Positions 45,862 through 54,823 of a stretch of DNA of 64,000 bases are shown here, piece by piece. The translations under genes were made by a program, and so were the position numbers. Location of the stretch: NCBI GenBank assembly GCA_046351215.1, contig JAXLYX010000005.1, positions 186,001 through 250,000 on the forward strand, in the 5' to 3' direction. Under the pieces are notes generated by a model that was not told the DNA's origin, did no database searches, and worked only from the letters and a program-made list of their open reading frames with translations. Positions within the stretch are counted from its first letter, which is position 1. Every line of letters begins with the position of its first letter. Origin of the DNA: JAXLYX01 sp046351215. GTDB taxonomy: Bacteria; Myxococcota_A; Polyangia; Polyangiales; Houyiibacteriaceae.

Positions 45862-48198
45862 ATGGAAACCGTGCGCATCGAGTACAACGACCGAGTGGTG
45901 CGGCAATTCTTGCTCGCATCCGTGGTCTTCGGCTTGGTGGGCATGCTGGTAGGCATCATCATCGCCCTCCAGCTCGCCCTCCCCGCCGCGAACCTCCCGC
46001 CGCTGCTGACGTTCGGCCGGCTCCGCCCGTTGCACACGAACGCAGTCATCTTCGCGTTCGTCGGCAACATGCTCTTCGCCGGCGTGTACTACTCGACCCA
46101 GCGGCTCGTGAAGGCCCGCATGGCCTCCGATGCGCTCTCGCAGGTGCACTTCTGGGGCTGGCAGGTGATCATCCTGGCCGCCGCGATCACGCTCCCGCTC
46201 GGCATCACGACCAGCAAGGAGTACGCGGAGCTCGAGTGGCCGATCGACATCGCCATCGCCGGCATCTGGGTGGTCTTCGCCGTGAACTTCTTCTGGACGC
46301 TCGCGAAGCGAAGGGAGAAGCACCTCTACGTCGCGATCTGGTTCTACATCGCGACGATCATCACGGTCGCGGTGCTCCACATCGTGAACAGCCTGGCCAT
46401 CCCGGTCTCGCTCACGCGTAGCTACTCGGTGTTCGCCGGCGTGCAGGACGCGCTCGTCCAGTGGTGGTACGGCCACAACGCCGTCGCCTTCTTCCTGACG
46501 ACCCCGATCCTCGGCATCATGTACTACTTCGTGCCGAAGGCGGCCGAGCGTCCGGTCTTCTCGTACCGGCTCTCGATCATCCACTTCTGGTCGCTGGTCT
46601 TCCTCTACATCTGGGCCGGTCCGCACCACCTGCTCTACACCGCGCTCCCGGACTGGGCGCAGACGCTCGGCATGATCTTCAGCCTCATGCTCTGGGCGCC
46701 GAGCTGGGGCGGCATGCTCAACGGCCTGCTCACGCTCCGCGGCAAGTGGAACGAGCTCCGAGCCGACCCCGTCCTCAAGTTCTTCGCCGCCGGCGTGACC
46801 TTCTACGGCATGGCGACGTTCGAGGGACCCCTGCTCTCGATCAAGAGCGTCTCCGGCCTCGCCCACTACAGCGACTGGATCATCGGCCACGTCCACAGCG
46901 GTGCGATGGGCTGGAACGGCTTCATGGCCGCCGGCATGTTCTACTGGCTCGTGCCCAGGCTCTGGGGCACGAAGCTCCACTCGCAGCGCGCCGCGAACTT
47001 CCACTTCTGGATCGGCACGTTCGGCATCCTCCTCTACGTCATCGCGATGTGGACCTCGGGCATCAGCCAGGGCCTCATGTGGCGCGCGACGCAGGAGGGC
47101 GGCGGTCTCCTCTACGCGAACTTCCTCGAGACCCTCGAGGCGATCAAGCCGATGTACTGGATGCGCCTCGTCGGCGGCCTCCTCTACCTCACCGGCTTCA
47201 TCATCATGATCTGGAACCTGACCAAGACCATCAAGTCGGGTAGCCCGGTCGTGGCGACCGCCGAGGTCACGGTCGAGGCCGACGAAGAGCCCGCCGTCTC
47301 CGCCGGCAAGCTCATCTTCTCGCCCCAGGTCCTCGTCTCGATCGCGGTGCTCGTCCTCGGATGCAGCGTCGCCTTCCTGAACGCCGTCGCCAGCACGCTC
47401 TTCATCGTGCTCGGCTTCGTCGTCGGCATCGGCGGCATCCTGGCCTTCTACCTCGCGAAGCAGGAGGGCAAGCCCACCTGGCACTCGCTCCTCGAAGGGC
47501 GTGCGCTCCCCTTCACCGTCCTCACCGTCCTGTCGGTCCTCGTCGGCGGCATCGCCGAGATCGTCCCGGCGGTCCTGATGGTCCCGGAGCAGCTCGCGAC
47601 CACGCAGAACGTGCCGTACACGGCCCTCGAGCTCGAGGGACGCGACGTCTACATCCGCGAGGGTTGCTACACCTGCCACTCGCAGATGATCCGCCCGTTC
47701 ACCTGGGAGACGGCGCGCTACGGCGCTCCCTCGACCCCGGACGAGTCGGTCTTCGACCATCCGTTCCAGTGGGGCTCGCGCCGCATCGGTCCGGACCTCG
47801 CGCGCGTCGGCGGCAAGTACAACGACGTCTGGCACTACCGCCACATGATGAATCCGAGCGACATCTCGCCCGGCACCGTCATGCCGCGCTATCCGCACCT
47901 CGCGACGTCCACGGTCGACTTCGGCATGACGTCGGCGAAGATGGGCGTCATGCAGACGCTCGGCGTTCCCTACACCGATCAGCAGGTGCAGGCCGGTGCC
48001 GAGAGCGCGCGTCGTGACGCCCACCGCATCGCGGCCGGGCTCGCGACGGACGCCAACGCGCGCCTCGCCGACGACTCGCAGCTCGTCGCCCTCATCGCCT
48101 ACTTGCAGCGGCTCGGTCAGCCGAACCGCAACGCGCAGGGTGGCGGTGCGGCCCAGCATGCGAACGCCGCGACCCCGAGCGCGGGAGGTGCCCAGTGA
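45862..48198 (+). CDS. ccoNO: cbb3-type cytochrome c oxidase subunit I-II fusion (CcoNO)
   Basis: A 778-residue fusion of the catalytic CcoN subunit (about 1-465) and the monohaem cytochrome c subunit CcoO (about 530-778). The CcoN part has twelve hydrophobic segments and the histidine-rich signatures HTNAVIFAFVGN, WWYGHNAVAFFL, GPHHLLY and HVHSGAMGWNGF. The CcoO part starts after a linker and an extra hydrophobic pair, and has the haem c motif CYTCH (Cys602) in REGCYTCHSQMIRPF, plus the later Met-containing MPRYPHLA. Proton pumping reduction of O2 to water at high affinity is the family role. The start is placed at ATG 45862 because GGAG lies 11 bases before it; a GTG at 45853 overlaps CcoS. 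Confidence 0.95.
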   Translation: METVRIEYNDRVVRQFLLASVVFGLVGMLVGIIIALQLALPAANLPPLLTFGRLRPLHTNAVIFAFVGNMLFAGVYYSTQRLVKARMASDALSQVHFWGWQVIILAAAITLPLGITTSKEYAELEWPIDIAIAGIWVVFAVNFFWTLAKRREKHLYVAIWFYIATIITVAVLHIVNSLAIPVSLTRSYSVFAGVQDALVQWWYGHNAVAFFLTTPILGIMYYFVPKAAERPVFSYRLSIIHFWSLVFLYIWAGPHHLLYTALPDWAQTLGMIFSLMLWAPSWGGMLNGLLTLRGKWNELRADPVLKFFAAGVTFYGMATFEGPLLSIKSVSGLAHYSDWIIGHVHSGAMGWNGFMAAGMFYWLVPRLWGTKLHSQRAANFHFWIGTFGILLYVIAMWTSGISQGLMWRATQEGGGLLYANFLETLEAIKPMYWMRLVGGLLYLTGFIIMIWNLTKTIKSGSPVVATAEVTVEADEEPAVSAGKLIFSPQVLVSIAVLVLGCSVAFLNAVASTLFIVLGFVVGIGGILAFYLAKQEGKPTWHSLLEGRALPFTVLTVLSVLVGGIAEIVPAVLMVPEQLATTQNVPYTALELEGRDVYIREGCYTCHSQMIRPFTWETARYGAPSTPDESVFDHPFQWGSRRIGPDLARVGGKYNDVWHYRHMMNPSDISPGTVMPRYPHLATSTVDFGMTSAKMGVMQTLGVPYTDQQVQAGAESARRDAHRIAAGLATDANARLADDSQLVALIAYLQRLGQPNRNAQGGGAAQHANAATPSAGGAQ

Positions 48199-48380
48199 TG
48201 AGCCGCCTCGCGCACGACTTCTTCGCATCGAGCCCCGTGCTCGCACTTCCCGTCGTCGCCCTCGTGATCTTCACGACCGTGTTCGTCGGCATCAGCATCA
48301 AGGCATTCCGGATGAGCAAGCTCGAAGCGGACGCCCACGCGTCGCTGCCGCTGCAGGAGGATGGTCATGGCCAAGGGTAA
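48198..48380 (+). CDS. ccoQ: cbb3 oxidase small subunit CcoQ-like
   Basis: A 60-residue single-pass protein (SPVLALPVVALVIFTTVFVGISI) in the CcoQ position between ccoO and ccoP. The start ATG overlaps the ccoNO stop (TGATG). The sequence is divergent, but size, membrane segment and place agree with CcoQ. Its last 14 bases overlap the start of ccoP. Confidence 0.75.
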   Translation: MSRLAHDFFASSPVLALPVVALVIFTTVFVGISIKAFRMSKLEADAHASLPLQEDGHGQG

Positions 48381-48924
48381 TCGCCGGGACGAGATCCAGG
48401 GCGAGATCGTCCACGTCTACGACGGCATCGAAGAGAGCGACAACGAGCTGCCTCGCTGGTGGCTGGCGACGCTCTACATCACCATCTTCTTCGGCGCCGG
48501 CTACTGGTTCTACTACCACGAGTACAACATCGGGAAGCTCCCTCCCGAGGCGTACGCCGAGGAGCTCGCCGCCCAGGCGGCGCGCGGTGGCAACGTGACC
48601 GACGAGCTCCTCCAGGGTCTCGCCGGTAGCGCCAGCGAGGTGTCCGCGGGCCAGGGCGTCTTCGCGCAGAACTGCGCGGTGTGTCACGGTCAGCGCGCCG
48701 AGGGCAACATCGGTCCGAACCTCACGGACAACGCCTGGATCCACGGTGGGTCGCCGCTGCAGATCCACGACACCATCAAGAACGGCGTCGGCTCGAAGGG
48801 CATGCCCGCTTGGGGCAACTCGCTCGGTCCCCAGTCCGTGCGACGCCTCACCGCGTACATCCTCTCGGTCCGCAACACCAACGTCGCGGGCAAGCCGGCG
48901 CAGGGCGATCCCTACAATCCCTGA
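48367..48924 (+). CDS. ccoP: cbb3 oxidase subunit III CcoP, monohaem
   Basis: A 185-residue cytochrome c subunit that brings electrons to CcoO. The N terminus has the CcoP hallmark HVYDGIEESDNELPRWWLATLYITIFFGAGYWF, here broken into an acidic region and one membrane segment (about 31-50). The periplasmic domain has a single haem motif CAVCH (Cys103) with the axial Met in GMPAWG. Typical CcoP has two haem domains and about 300 residues, so this protein lacks one domain. The ATG at 48367 has GGAGG at a good distance; 48361 is an alternative. Confidence 0.92.
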   Translation: MAKGNRRDEIQGEIVHVYDGIEESDNELPRWWLATLYITIFFGAGYWFYYHEYNIGKLPPEAYAEELAAQAARGGNVTDELLQGLAGSASEVSAGQGVFAQNCAVCHGQRAEGNIGPNLTDNAWIHGGSPLQIHDTIKNGVGSKGMPAWGNSLGPQSVRRLTAYILSVRNTNVAGKPAQGDPYNP

Positions 48925-48972
48925 AGCAGCAACAATCGCTGTGCCGCCGTTGGGGGCGGTGGCATAGTGAAT

Positions 48973-49004
48973 GCAGGGCCGTGGGGGTGACTCCACGGCC
49001 CTGC
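48973..49004 (+). terminator. Strong hairpin between ccoP and ccoG
   Basis: Perfect 12-bp stem GCAGGGCCGTGG (48973-48984) / CCACGGCCCTGC (48993-49004) with an 8-base loop, 24 bases before the ccoG start. No U-run, so it may limit read-through or stabilise the upstream mRNA. Confidence 0.55.
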
Positions 49005-49027
49005 GCACTAGAGAACGAGGAATTGCG

Positions 49028-50416
49028 ATGAGTCAGAAGCATCTCCCCATCGTCGACCAGCCCGCGAGCTCGTTGCGATCGGACGGTAGTCGCAACTACG
49101 TGCATCCAGCCGACGTTTCAGGGCGTTTCACGACGCGCCGGAACATCGTCTTCGGCGTCCTCATCGCGATCTACCTCGCGCTCCCCTTCATCCGGATCAA
49201 CGGGCACCCCGCCGTCTTCCTCGACGTCGCCCACCGGCGCTTCTACCTCTTCGGTGGAAGCTTCAACTCGCAGGACTTCTGGCTCGCCTTCTTCCTGCTC
49301 ACGGGCGTCGGCTTCTCGCTGATCGTCATGACGTCTCTCTTCGGGCGGGTCTGGTGCGGCTACGCCTGTCCGCACTCGGTCTTCCTCGAGGGCGTCTTCC
49401 GGCGCATCGAGCGGATGATCGAGGGTCCGCGCAACGAGCGCCTGAAGCGCAACGCGGCCCCGATGTCGTTCGACAAGCTCTGGCGCAAGTCGCTGAAGCA
49501 CGTGCTCTTCCTCGGCCTCGCCGCCGTGCTCGCACACGTCTTCCTGTCGTACTTCGTCTCGCTGCCGGGCATGCTCGACATGGTCCGTCACTCGCCGTCC
49601 CGACACATGGAGGCGTTCCTCTGGACCACCGGCGCCACGGTGGTGATGTACTTCAACTTCGCCTGGTTCCGCGAGCAGCTCTGCCTGATCATCTGCCCCT
49701 ACGGCAGGCTCCAGTCGACGATGACGGACTCGCACACCCTCGTCATCGGCTACGACACGACGCGGGGCGAGCCCCGAGGAAAGGCGTCGGATCCCAACGC
49801 CGGCGCGTGCATCGACTGCAAGCGCTGCATCCAGGTCTGCCCGACGGGCATCGACATCCGGAACGGCCTGCAGCTCGAGTGCGTCGGCTGCGCCGCGTGC
49901 ATCGACGCCTGCGACGAGGTCATGGATCGCCTGGACCGCCCGCGTGGCCTCGTGCGCTACGACTCGATGCGCGGATTCGAGGGCGTCCCGACCACGTTCT
50001 GGCGGCCCCGCGTCTTCATCTACGGAGCGCTCGGTCTGCTCGGCCTCACGGTCGCGACGATCTCGATGCGCAGCCGGACGAGCTTCGAAGCCCATCTCCT
50101 GCGTCAGGCCGGCGCGCCCTTCCAGCTCTCGGGCGAGGTCGTGACGAATCCCGTGAACCTCCACCTCGTGAACAAGGAGGCCGAGCCGGTTCACGTGTCG
50201 ATCCGCTCGCGCTCCGACTCCGCGGTGACGATGGAGACGGCGATCACCGAATTCGATCTCGCGCCCCACGAGTCGCGCTACGTGCCGATCATGCTGCGCG
50301 TGCCTCGCCCGGCCCTGCGCGACGTCGTGAAGGGACGCATCGAGGTGGTCGACCGCGCTCAGCCCGACAAGCCGAAGCTGACCGAGATCTCGATCATCGG
50401 CCCCGCTTCGAACTGA
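49028..50416 (+). CDS. ccoG: Cytochrome c oxidase accessory protein CcoG
   Basis: A 462-residue membrane iron-sulfur protein that acts as a copper reductase in cbb3 assembly. It has membrane segments in the first half (about 41-58, 86-106, 158-178, 195-212) and one after about 345. A NapH-like cysteine motif (WCGYACPHSVFLEG) and CLIICPYGRLQ precede two [4Fe-4S] ferredoxin sets CIDCKRCIQVCP and CVGCAACIDACD. A C-terminal Ig-like (FixG_C) domain (about 375-462) completes the family. The ATG at 49028 follows GAACGAGGAATTGCG. It closes the cbb3 locus; no ccoH/fixH is present between or after. Confidence 0.95.
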   Translation: MSQKHLPIVDQPASSLRSDGSRNYVHPADVSGRFTTRRNIVFGVLIAIYLALPFIRINGHPAVFLDVAHRRFYLFGGSFNSQDFWLAFFLLTGVGFSLIVMTSLFGRVWCGYACPHSVFLEGVFRRIERMIEGPRNERLKRNAAPMSFDKLWRKSLKHVLFLGLAAVLAHVFLSYFVSLPGMLDMVRHSPSRHMEAFLWTTGATVVMYFNFAWFREQLCLIICPYGRLQSTMTDSHTLVIGYDTTRGEPRGKASDPNAGACIDCKRCIQVCPTGIDIRNGLQLECVGCAACIDACDEVMDRLDRPRGLVRYDSMRGFEGVPTTFWRPRVFIYGALGLLGLTVATISMRSRTSFEAHLLRQAGAPFQLSGEVVTNPVNLHLVNKEAEPVHVSIRSRSDSAVTMETAITEFDLAPHESRYVPIMLRVPRPALRDVVKGRIEVVDRAQPDKPKLTEISIIGPASN

Positions 50417-50445
50417 GCGGACACGGCCCCCTGCACCGCGACGAA

Positions 50446-50476
50446 GACGGCCCGCGCCACGAGGCGACGGGCCGTC
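50446..50476 (+). terminator. Hairpin after ccoG
   Basis: GACGGCCCG (50446-50454) / CGGGCCGTC (50468-50476), 9 perfect pairs, followed by GCGCTTCC. It lies 30 bases after the ccoG stop. Confidence 0.6.
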
Positions 50477-50621
50477 GCGCTTCCGTCCAGGACGAGCCGC
50501 GCACGCGCGCGTGGGGCAGCGACGCGCGCCTCGCACGTCCGAGGATCGGGAGCCCCGAGGGTGTTTTCGGGAGCGATGCAACGATCGCGCCGCTCGGGCG
50601 TCTACACCGAGACCCCCGGGG

Positions 50622-50649
50622 TTGACCGCTCCGAGAGCGTTCTTAGGTT
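50622..50649 (+). promoter_or_regulatory. Putative lon promoter
   Basis: TTGACC (50622-50627) and TAGGTT (50644-50649) with a 16-base spacer, 45 bases before the lon start. No CIRCE element was seen. Confidence 0.5.
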
Positions 50650-50694
50650 CGCTCGGAATCGGTTCCCGACCCCCCGTCGGGCGAGGTGATCTCC

Positions 50695-53082
50695 ATGTCT
50701 TTGCCTCCCTTCCTCTCCGAAGCACCGCTCCCGCTCCTCCCGCTGCGGCATGGCGTCGTCCTGCCCGGCGCGGTCACGAGCCTCCCCGTGGGACGCCCGA
50801 AGTCGCGCGCCCTCGCCGAGGCGATGAGCGCGGGAGACCACCTCGTCCTCTCGGTCCAGCGCGACCCGAATCTCATCGATCCGGAGCTCCGCGACATGCA
50901 CGGCATCGGCGTGCTCGTGCGGGTGCGCCAGAAGCAGGATCGTGGCTCCCGCGGCCAGGTCCTCGTGGTCGAGGCGCTCGGCCGCGTGCTGCTCGACTCG
51001 ATCGAGGCCCGCGAGCCCTACCTGCGCGTGATGGTCCGCGAGGCCCGCGATCTGCGCGGCGACGACGCCGAAGCGACGATCCTGTCCGACAGCCTCCGGA
51101 CCTACGTGAAGGAGTCGACCTCGGGCGACGCGGCCGCCCTTCCCGTCCTCGAGGCCGCGCGCACTCCGTCGGCGCTCGCCGATGCCATCGCGACCTTCCT
51201 CGAGCCGGAGGATACCGGGAAGCTGCGCGTCCTCGGCGAGCTCGACGTGGTCGCACGTCTCCGCCTCGCCCGGGATCTCTTCGCGGAGGCGAAGGCCCGG
51301 GTCGAGCTCAAGTCACGCATCGAGGCCGAGGTCCGTCGCGACCTCGGCGAGCACCAGAAGCAGGCGATCCTGCGGCAGCAGCTCCGCGCGATCCAGAAGG
51401 AGCTCGGCGAGGGCGAGGACGACGATCCGGTCGAGGAGCTCCGGCGCAAGCTCGAGGACGCGGACCTCACGGAGGAGGCGCGGAAGGTCGCCGATCGGGA
51501 GCTTCGTCGCCTCGAGGCGATCGGTCCCCAGCAGGCGGAGGCGAACGTCATCCGCAACTACCTCGAGTGGATCGCGGACCTGCCCTGGAACACCCGGGCC
51601 GATGCGCACGACGACCTCGACGCGGTGTCGCGCGCGCTCGACGCCGATCACCACGGCCTCGCCGAGGTGAAGAAGCGCATCCTCGAGCACATGGCCGTGC
51701 TGCGCCTCTCGAAGAAGCCGCAGGCGACGATCCTCTGCCTCGCCGGCCCTCCGGGCGTCGGCAAGACCTCCCTCGCGCAGTCGGTGGCGGACGCGACCGG
51801 CCGGCCGCTCGTCCGGGTGTCGCTCGGCGGCGTGCGGGACGAGGCGGAGGTGCGTGGCCACCGCCGGACCTACGTCGGCTCGATCCCGGGCCGCATCCTG
51901 CACGGCCTGCGCAAGGCGAAGGTGAAGAATCCCGTCGTCGTCCTCGACGAGATCGACAAGATGGGGCGTGGCATCGCCGGCGATCCGGAGGCGGCGCTCC
52001 TCGAGGTCCTCGATCCGGCGCAGAACCAGTTCTTCGTCGATCACTACCTCGAGATCCCCTTCGATCTCTCGGAGGTCCTCTTCATCGCGACGGCGAACGA
52101 CCTCGGGAACCTCTCGCTCCCGCTCCGGGATCGCCTCGAGATCCTCGAGCTCGCGGGCTATCCGGAGGAGGAGAAGGTGCAGATCGCGAGGAAGCACCTG
52201 CTCCCGCGCGTCGTCGAGGAGACGGGGCTGCCCGCGGGCTCCCTCGTCGTCGACGAGAAGACCCTCCACGCGATCGTGCGTGACTACACGCGCGAGGCCG
52301 GCGTGCGGAAGCTCCGTCAGCAGCTCCAGAAGATCGCGCGCGGCGTCGCGCTCGAGATCGCTCGGGCGAAGGACGACGCGTCCCGCCACGTGATCGTGAC
52401 GGAGGCGGACCTGCCGACGCACCTCGGCAAGCGGAAGGTCCGTCACACCGGCAAGGAGACGCACGACGCCCCCGGCGTGGCCGCGGGCCTCGCGTGGACT
52501 CCGGTCGGAGGCGACGTGCTCTTCGTCGAGACCACCCGCATGCCGGGCAAGGGTCGCGTCGAGATCACGGGTCAGCTGGGCGACGTCATGAAGGAGTCGG
52601 CCCGCACGGCGCTCGCGTGGCTCCGCAGCCACGCCGCGGACGTCGGGCTCGATCCGGCCTTCCTCGAGACGAGCGACGTGCACGTGCACGTGCCGGCCGG
52701 CGCCGTTCCCAAGGACGGGCCGTCCGCGGGCGTGACGCTGCTCACGGCGTTCGCCTCGCTCTTCACGGGGCGCAAGGTGCGGAGCGACACGGCGATGACG
52801 GGCGAGGCGACGCTCCGTGGACGGGTGCTCCCCGTCGGCGGCATCGAATCGAAGGTCCTCGCGGCCGAGCGCGGCGGCTTCGCGCGGGTGATCCTGCCGG
52901 CCGAGAACGCGATCGACTACGAGGACGTCCCTGCGACGGTGCGCGAGCGCCTCGAGGTCCACTTCGTCGACGACATGCGCGAGGTGCTCGAGCTCGCGCT
53001 CGAGCCCGCCGCCGAGGTGCGGCCGTTGCCTTCCCAGGGGAACGACGGCACGAACACCGGAGACGGTCGGATCGCGGCCTAG
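50695..53082 (+). CDS. lon: ATP-dependent protease Lon
   Basis: A 795-residue cytoplasmic AAA+ serine protease that degrades misfolded and regulatory proteins. The N-terminal LON domain (about 10-200, LPLLPLRHGVVLPGAV) is followed by coiled-coil helices, the AAA+ module with Walker A GPPGVGKTS and Walker B VVLDEIDKM, and the C-terminal protease domain. The catalytic Ser is in DGPSAGVT and the Lys in GGIESKVLAAERGG. The length is normal for LonA. The ATG at 50695 has GAGGTGA ahead of it; the GTG at 50686 is a longer alternative. It meets the hexapeptide acyltransferase gene tail-to-tail with 4 bases overlap. Confidence 0.97.
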   Translation: MSLPPFLSEAPLPLLPLRHGVVLPGAVTSLPVGRPKSRALAEAMSAGDHLVLSVQRDPNLIDPELRDMHGIGVLVRVRQKQDRGSRGQVLVVEALGRVLLDSIEAREPYLRVMVREARDLRGDDAEATILSDSLRTYVKESTSGDAAALPVLEAARTPSALADAIATFLEPEDTGKLRVLGELDVVARLRLARDLFAEAKARVELKSRIEAEVRRDLGEHQKQAILRQQLRAIQKELGEGEDDDPVEELRRKLEDADLTEEARKVADRELRRLEAIGPQQAEANVIRNYLEWIADLPWNTRADAHDDLDAVSRALDADHHGLAEVKKRILEHMAVLRLSKKPQATILCLAGPPGVGKTSLAQSVADATGRPLVRVSLGGVRDEAEVRGHRRTYVGSIPGRILHGLRKAKVKNPVVVLDEIDKMGRGIAGDPEAALLEVLDPAQNQFFVDHYLEIPFDLSEVLFIATANDLGNLSLPLRDRLEILELAGYPEEEKVQIARKHLLPRVVEETGLPAGSLVVDEKTLHAIVRDYTREAGVRKLRQQLQKIARGVALEIARAKDDASRHVIVTEADLPTHLGKRKVRHTGKETHDAPGVAAGLAWTPVGGDVLFVETTRMPGKGRVEITGQLGDVMKESARTALAWLRSHAADVGLDPAFLETSDVHVHVPAGAVPKDGPSAGVTLLTAFASLFTGRKVRSDTAMTGEATLRGRVLPVGGIESKVLAAERGGFARVILPAENAIDYEDVPATVRERLEVHFVDDMREVLELALEPAAEVRPLPSQGNDGTNTGDGRIAA

Positions 53083-53714
53083 CCGCCGAGGCCCTTCCGT
53101 CGATCGCCGATCACCCGAGCCGGCACACCCGCGACGATCGCCCATGCGGGCACGTCGCGGGTGACGACCGCGCCCATGCCGACGACGGCGTGATCGGCGA
53201 TCGTGACCCCGTCCGTGATGCCGGCGTTCGCGCCGATCCACACGTCGTCCCCGAGGCGGATGCCCAGCGAACGCACGGGCTGGTCCATGACCGGGCGATC
53301 GGGTGCGATGCCGTGATCGAAGGCGTAGATCGCGACGCCGGAGGCGATGCGCGTCCGCGCGCCCACGACCACCCCGGCTCGCCCACCGTCGATCGTGACG
53401 CGCGGGTTGAGGCTCGCGCCGTCCCCGAGGACGACGGGCCCGTGCACGAAGCAATCCGCCGCGATGCTCGCGCCCCTGCCGATGCGGACGGCTCGATGCG
53501 GCTCCGCGAAGATGCGGGCCGAGGGCGCGACGAAGGCGCTCTCGTCGATGACGACGTTCTCGACCGCCACGAGGGCCGCATGCACCTCCCTCTGCCACTC
53601 CGCGGCCCACGCGCGAATCGACGGAGGCGCCCGGAAGTAGAGGTACGGCATGTGCTCCATGCGCTTCTGGTGCTGCGCACGGAGCCTCGCATCGCGGTCT
53701 TCGCCGACCGTCAT
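53079..53714 (-). CDS. Hexapeptide-repeat acyltransferase
   Basis: A 211-residue left-handed beta-helix protein of the acetyltransferase (LbetaH) type. After an N-terminal helical segment of about 60 residues it shows many hexapeptide repeats (VIDESAFVAPSARIFAE, RIGRGASIAADCFV, RLGDDVWIGANAGITDGVTI, HAVVGMGAVVTRDV) and the closing PAWAIVAGVPARVIG. The sequence is like maltose O-acetyltransferase and other sugar acetyltransferases; a catalytic His (DHGIAPDR) is present. The ATG at 53714 overlaps the stop of the HlyD gene (ATGA), making it the last gene of the export operon. Confidence 0.88.
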   Translation of the reverse strand: MTVGEDRDARLRAQHQKRMEHMPYLYFRAPPSIRAWAAEWQREVHAALVAVENVVIDESAFVAPSARIFAEPHRAVRIGRGASIAADCFVHGPVVLGDGASLNPRVTIDGGRAGVVVGARTRIASGVAIYAFDHGIAPDRPVMDQPVRSLGIRLGDDVWIGANAGITDGVTIADHAVVGMGAVVTRDVPAWAIVAGVPARVIGDRRKGLGG

Positions 53715-54823
53715 CGCGCGGACGCCGGGGCCTCTCCGGGAGCGCGGACGACGTAGGCCATGACCCGCTGCCCGACCACGAGATCGCGCGGCTCGGAGAG
53801 CACGAGCACCACCTCGAGGATCTTCGTGTCGTTGCGCTCCGCCGGATCGTCGCTCCGGACGTTCTTCCGGCCCATGCGACGGCCGATCTCCACGACCCGC
53901 GCCGGGAAATCGCGCCCGGGGAAGGCGACGGCGCGGACGAGGGCGGTCGAGCCGACGCGGACCTTGCCGACGTCGCGCTCGTCGACGTCCATTCGGACGC
54001 GGAGCTCGCTCGTGTCTCCGAGGATCACGAGCGGATCACCGGCTCCAGGCTGCACGTACTCGCCGACCCGGTACTTCACCTGGAGCACCTCCCCCGCGAA
54101 GGGGGCGCGCACCGTGAGGCGCTCGAGCGCCGCCTGCGCCTGGTCGCGGCGGGCGACGGCGGCGAGGTAACGACCGCGCGCCGCGCTGCGCTCTTCGACT
54201 CGGGCTCCGGAGACCACGGCCCGGCGGCGCGCGTCGAGGCTCGCGGCCGAGGCGCGATCGGCCTCGGCCTGGCGCCTCAGACGATCGATCTCTTCCTGCG
54301 AGACGCCTCCCGATGCGGCGATCGCCTCCGTGCGACGGAGCTGGCTCTCGGCGAGATCGGCGCGGACGCGCGCCGCCTCGGCCTCGGCGTCGGCCGACTC
54401 GATGTCCTCGCGCCGGTTGCCCCGCGAGAGGCGCGAGAGCTCGGCGTCCGCCGCCATCACGTCCGCCTCGGCGGCCTCGAAGGCCGCCATCTCGACCTCG
54501 TGCTCGAGCTCGACGAGCACGTCGCCCGCCCCGACCCGCTGCCCCTCGACGACGGCGATCCGCGCGATGCGTCCCGGGACCGGGGCCGCGAGCTTCACCT
54601 CGCGATCCTTCGGCTCGACGATGCCGTTGCCGCCGACGAAGTCGCCCGGCGGCAGGGGATCGCGATCGTCGACGCCCGGCTCCACGCGCGCCGCCTGACG
54701 GACGTCCTGGGCGCGCACGCGATCCGGCGAGGGCGAGACGAGGTACTTCACGACCTTGCCGCCGAGACCGACGAGCAGGAGGACGAGGAGGAGGGATCCC
54801 CAATTCTTCTTCAGGTAGGTCAT
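53711..54823 (-). CDS. HlyD/RND-type membrane fusion protein of an efflux pump
   Basis: A 370-residue periplasmic adaptor. One N-terminal membrane segment (about 9-28, GSLLLVLLLVGLGGKVVKYL) leads to a lipoyl-like half (PVPGRIARIAVVEGQRVGAGDVLVELE), a long coiled-coil hairpin with MAAFEAAEADVMAADAEL through RRTEAIAASGG, and the second lipoyl half with VRAPFAGEVLQVKYRVGEYV and beta-barrel region. It should link the inner-membrane ABC transporter encoded upstream to the TolC-like protein. The start ATG at 54823 overlaps the stop of the ATPase gene (ATGA). The substrate is unknown. Confidence 0.92.
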   Translation of the reverse strand: MTYLKKNWGSLLLVLLLVGLGGKVVKYLVSPSPDRVRAQDVRQAARVEPGVDDRDPLPPGDFVGGNGIVEPKDREVKLAAPVPGRIARIAVVEGQRVGAGDVLVELEHEVEMAAFEAAEADVMAADAELSRLSRGNRREDIESADAEAEAARVRADLAESQLRRTEAIAASGGVSQEEIDRLRRQAEADRASAASLDARRRAVVSGARVEERSAARGRYLAAVARRDQAQAALERLTVRAPFAGEVLQVKYRVGEYVQPGAGDPLVILGDTSELRVRMDVDERDVGKVRVGSTALVRAVAFPGRDFPARVVEIGRRMGRKNVRSDDPAERNDTKILEVVLVLSEPRDLVVGQRVMAYVVRAPGEAPASAR

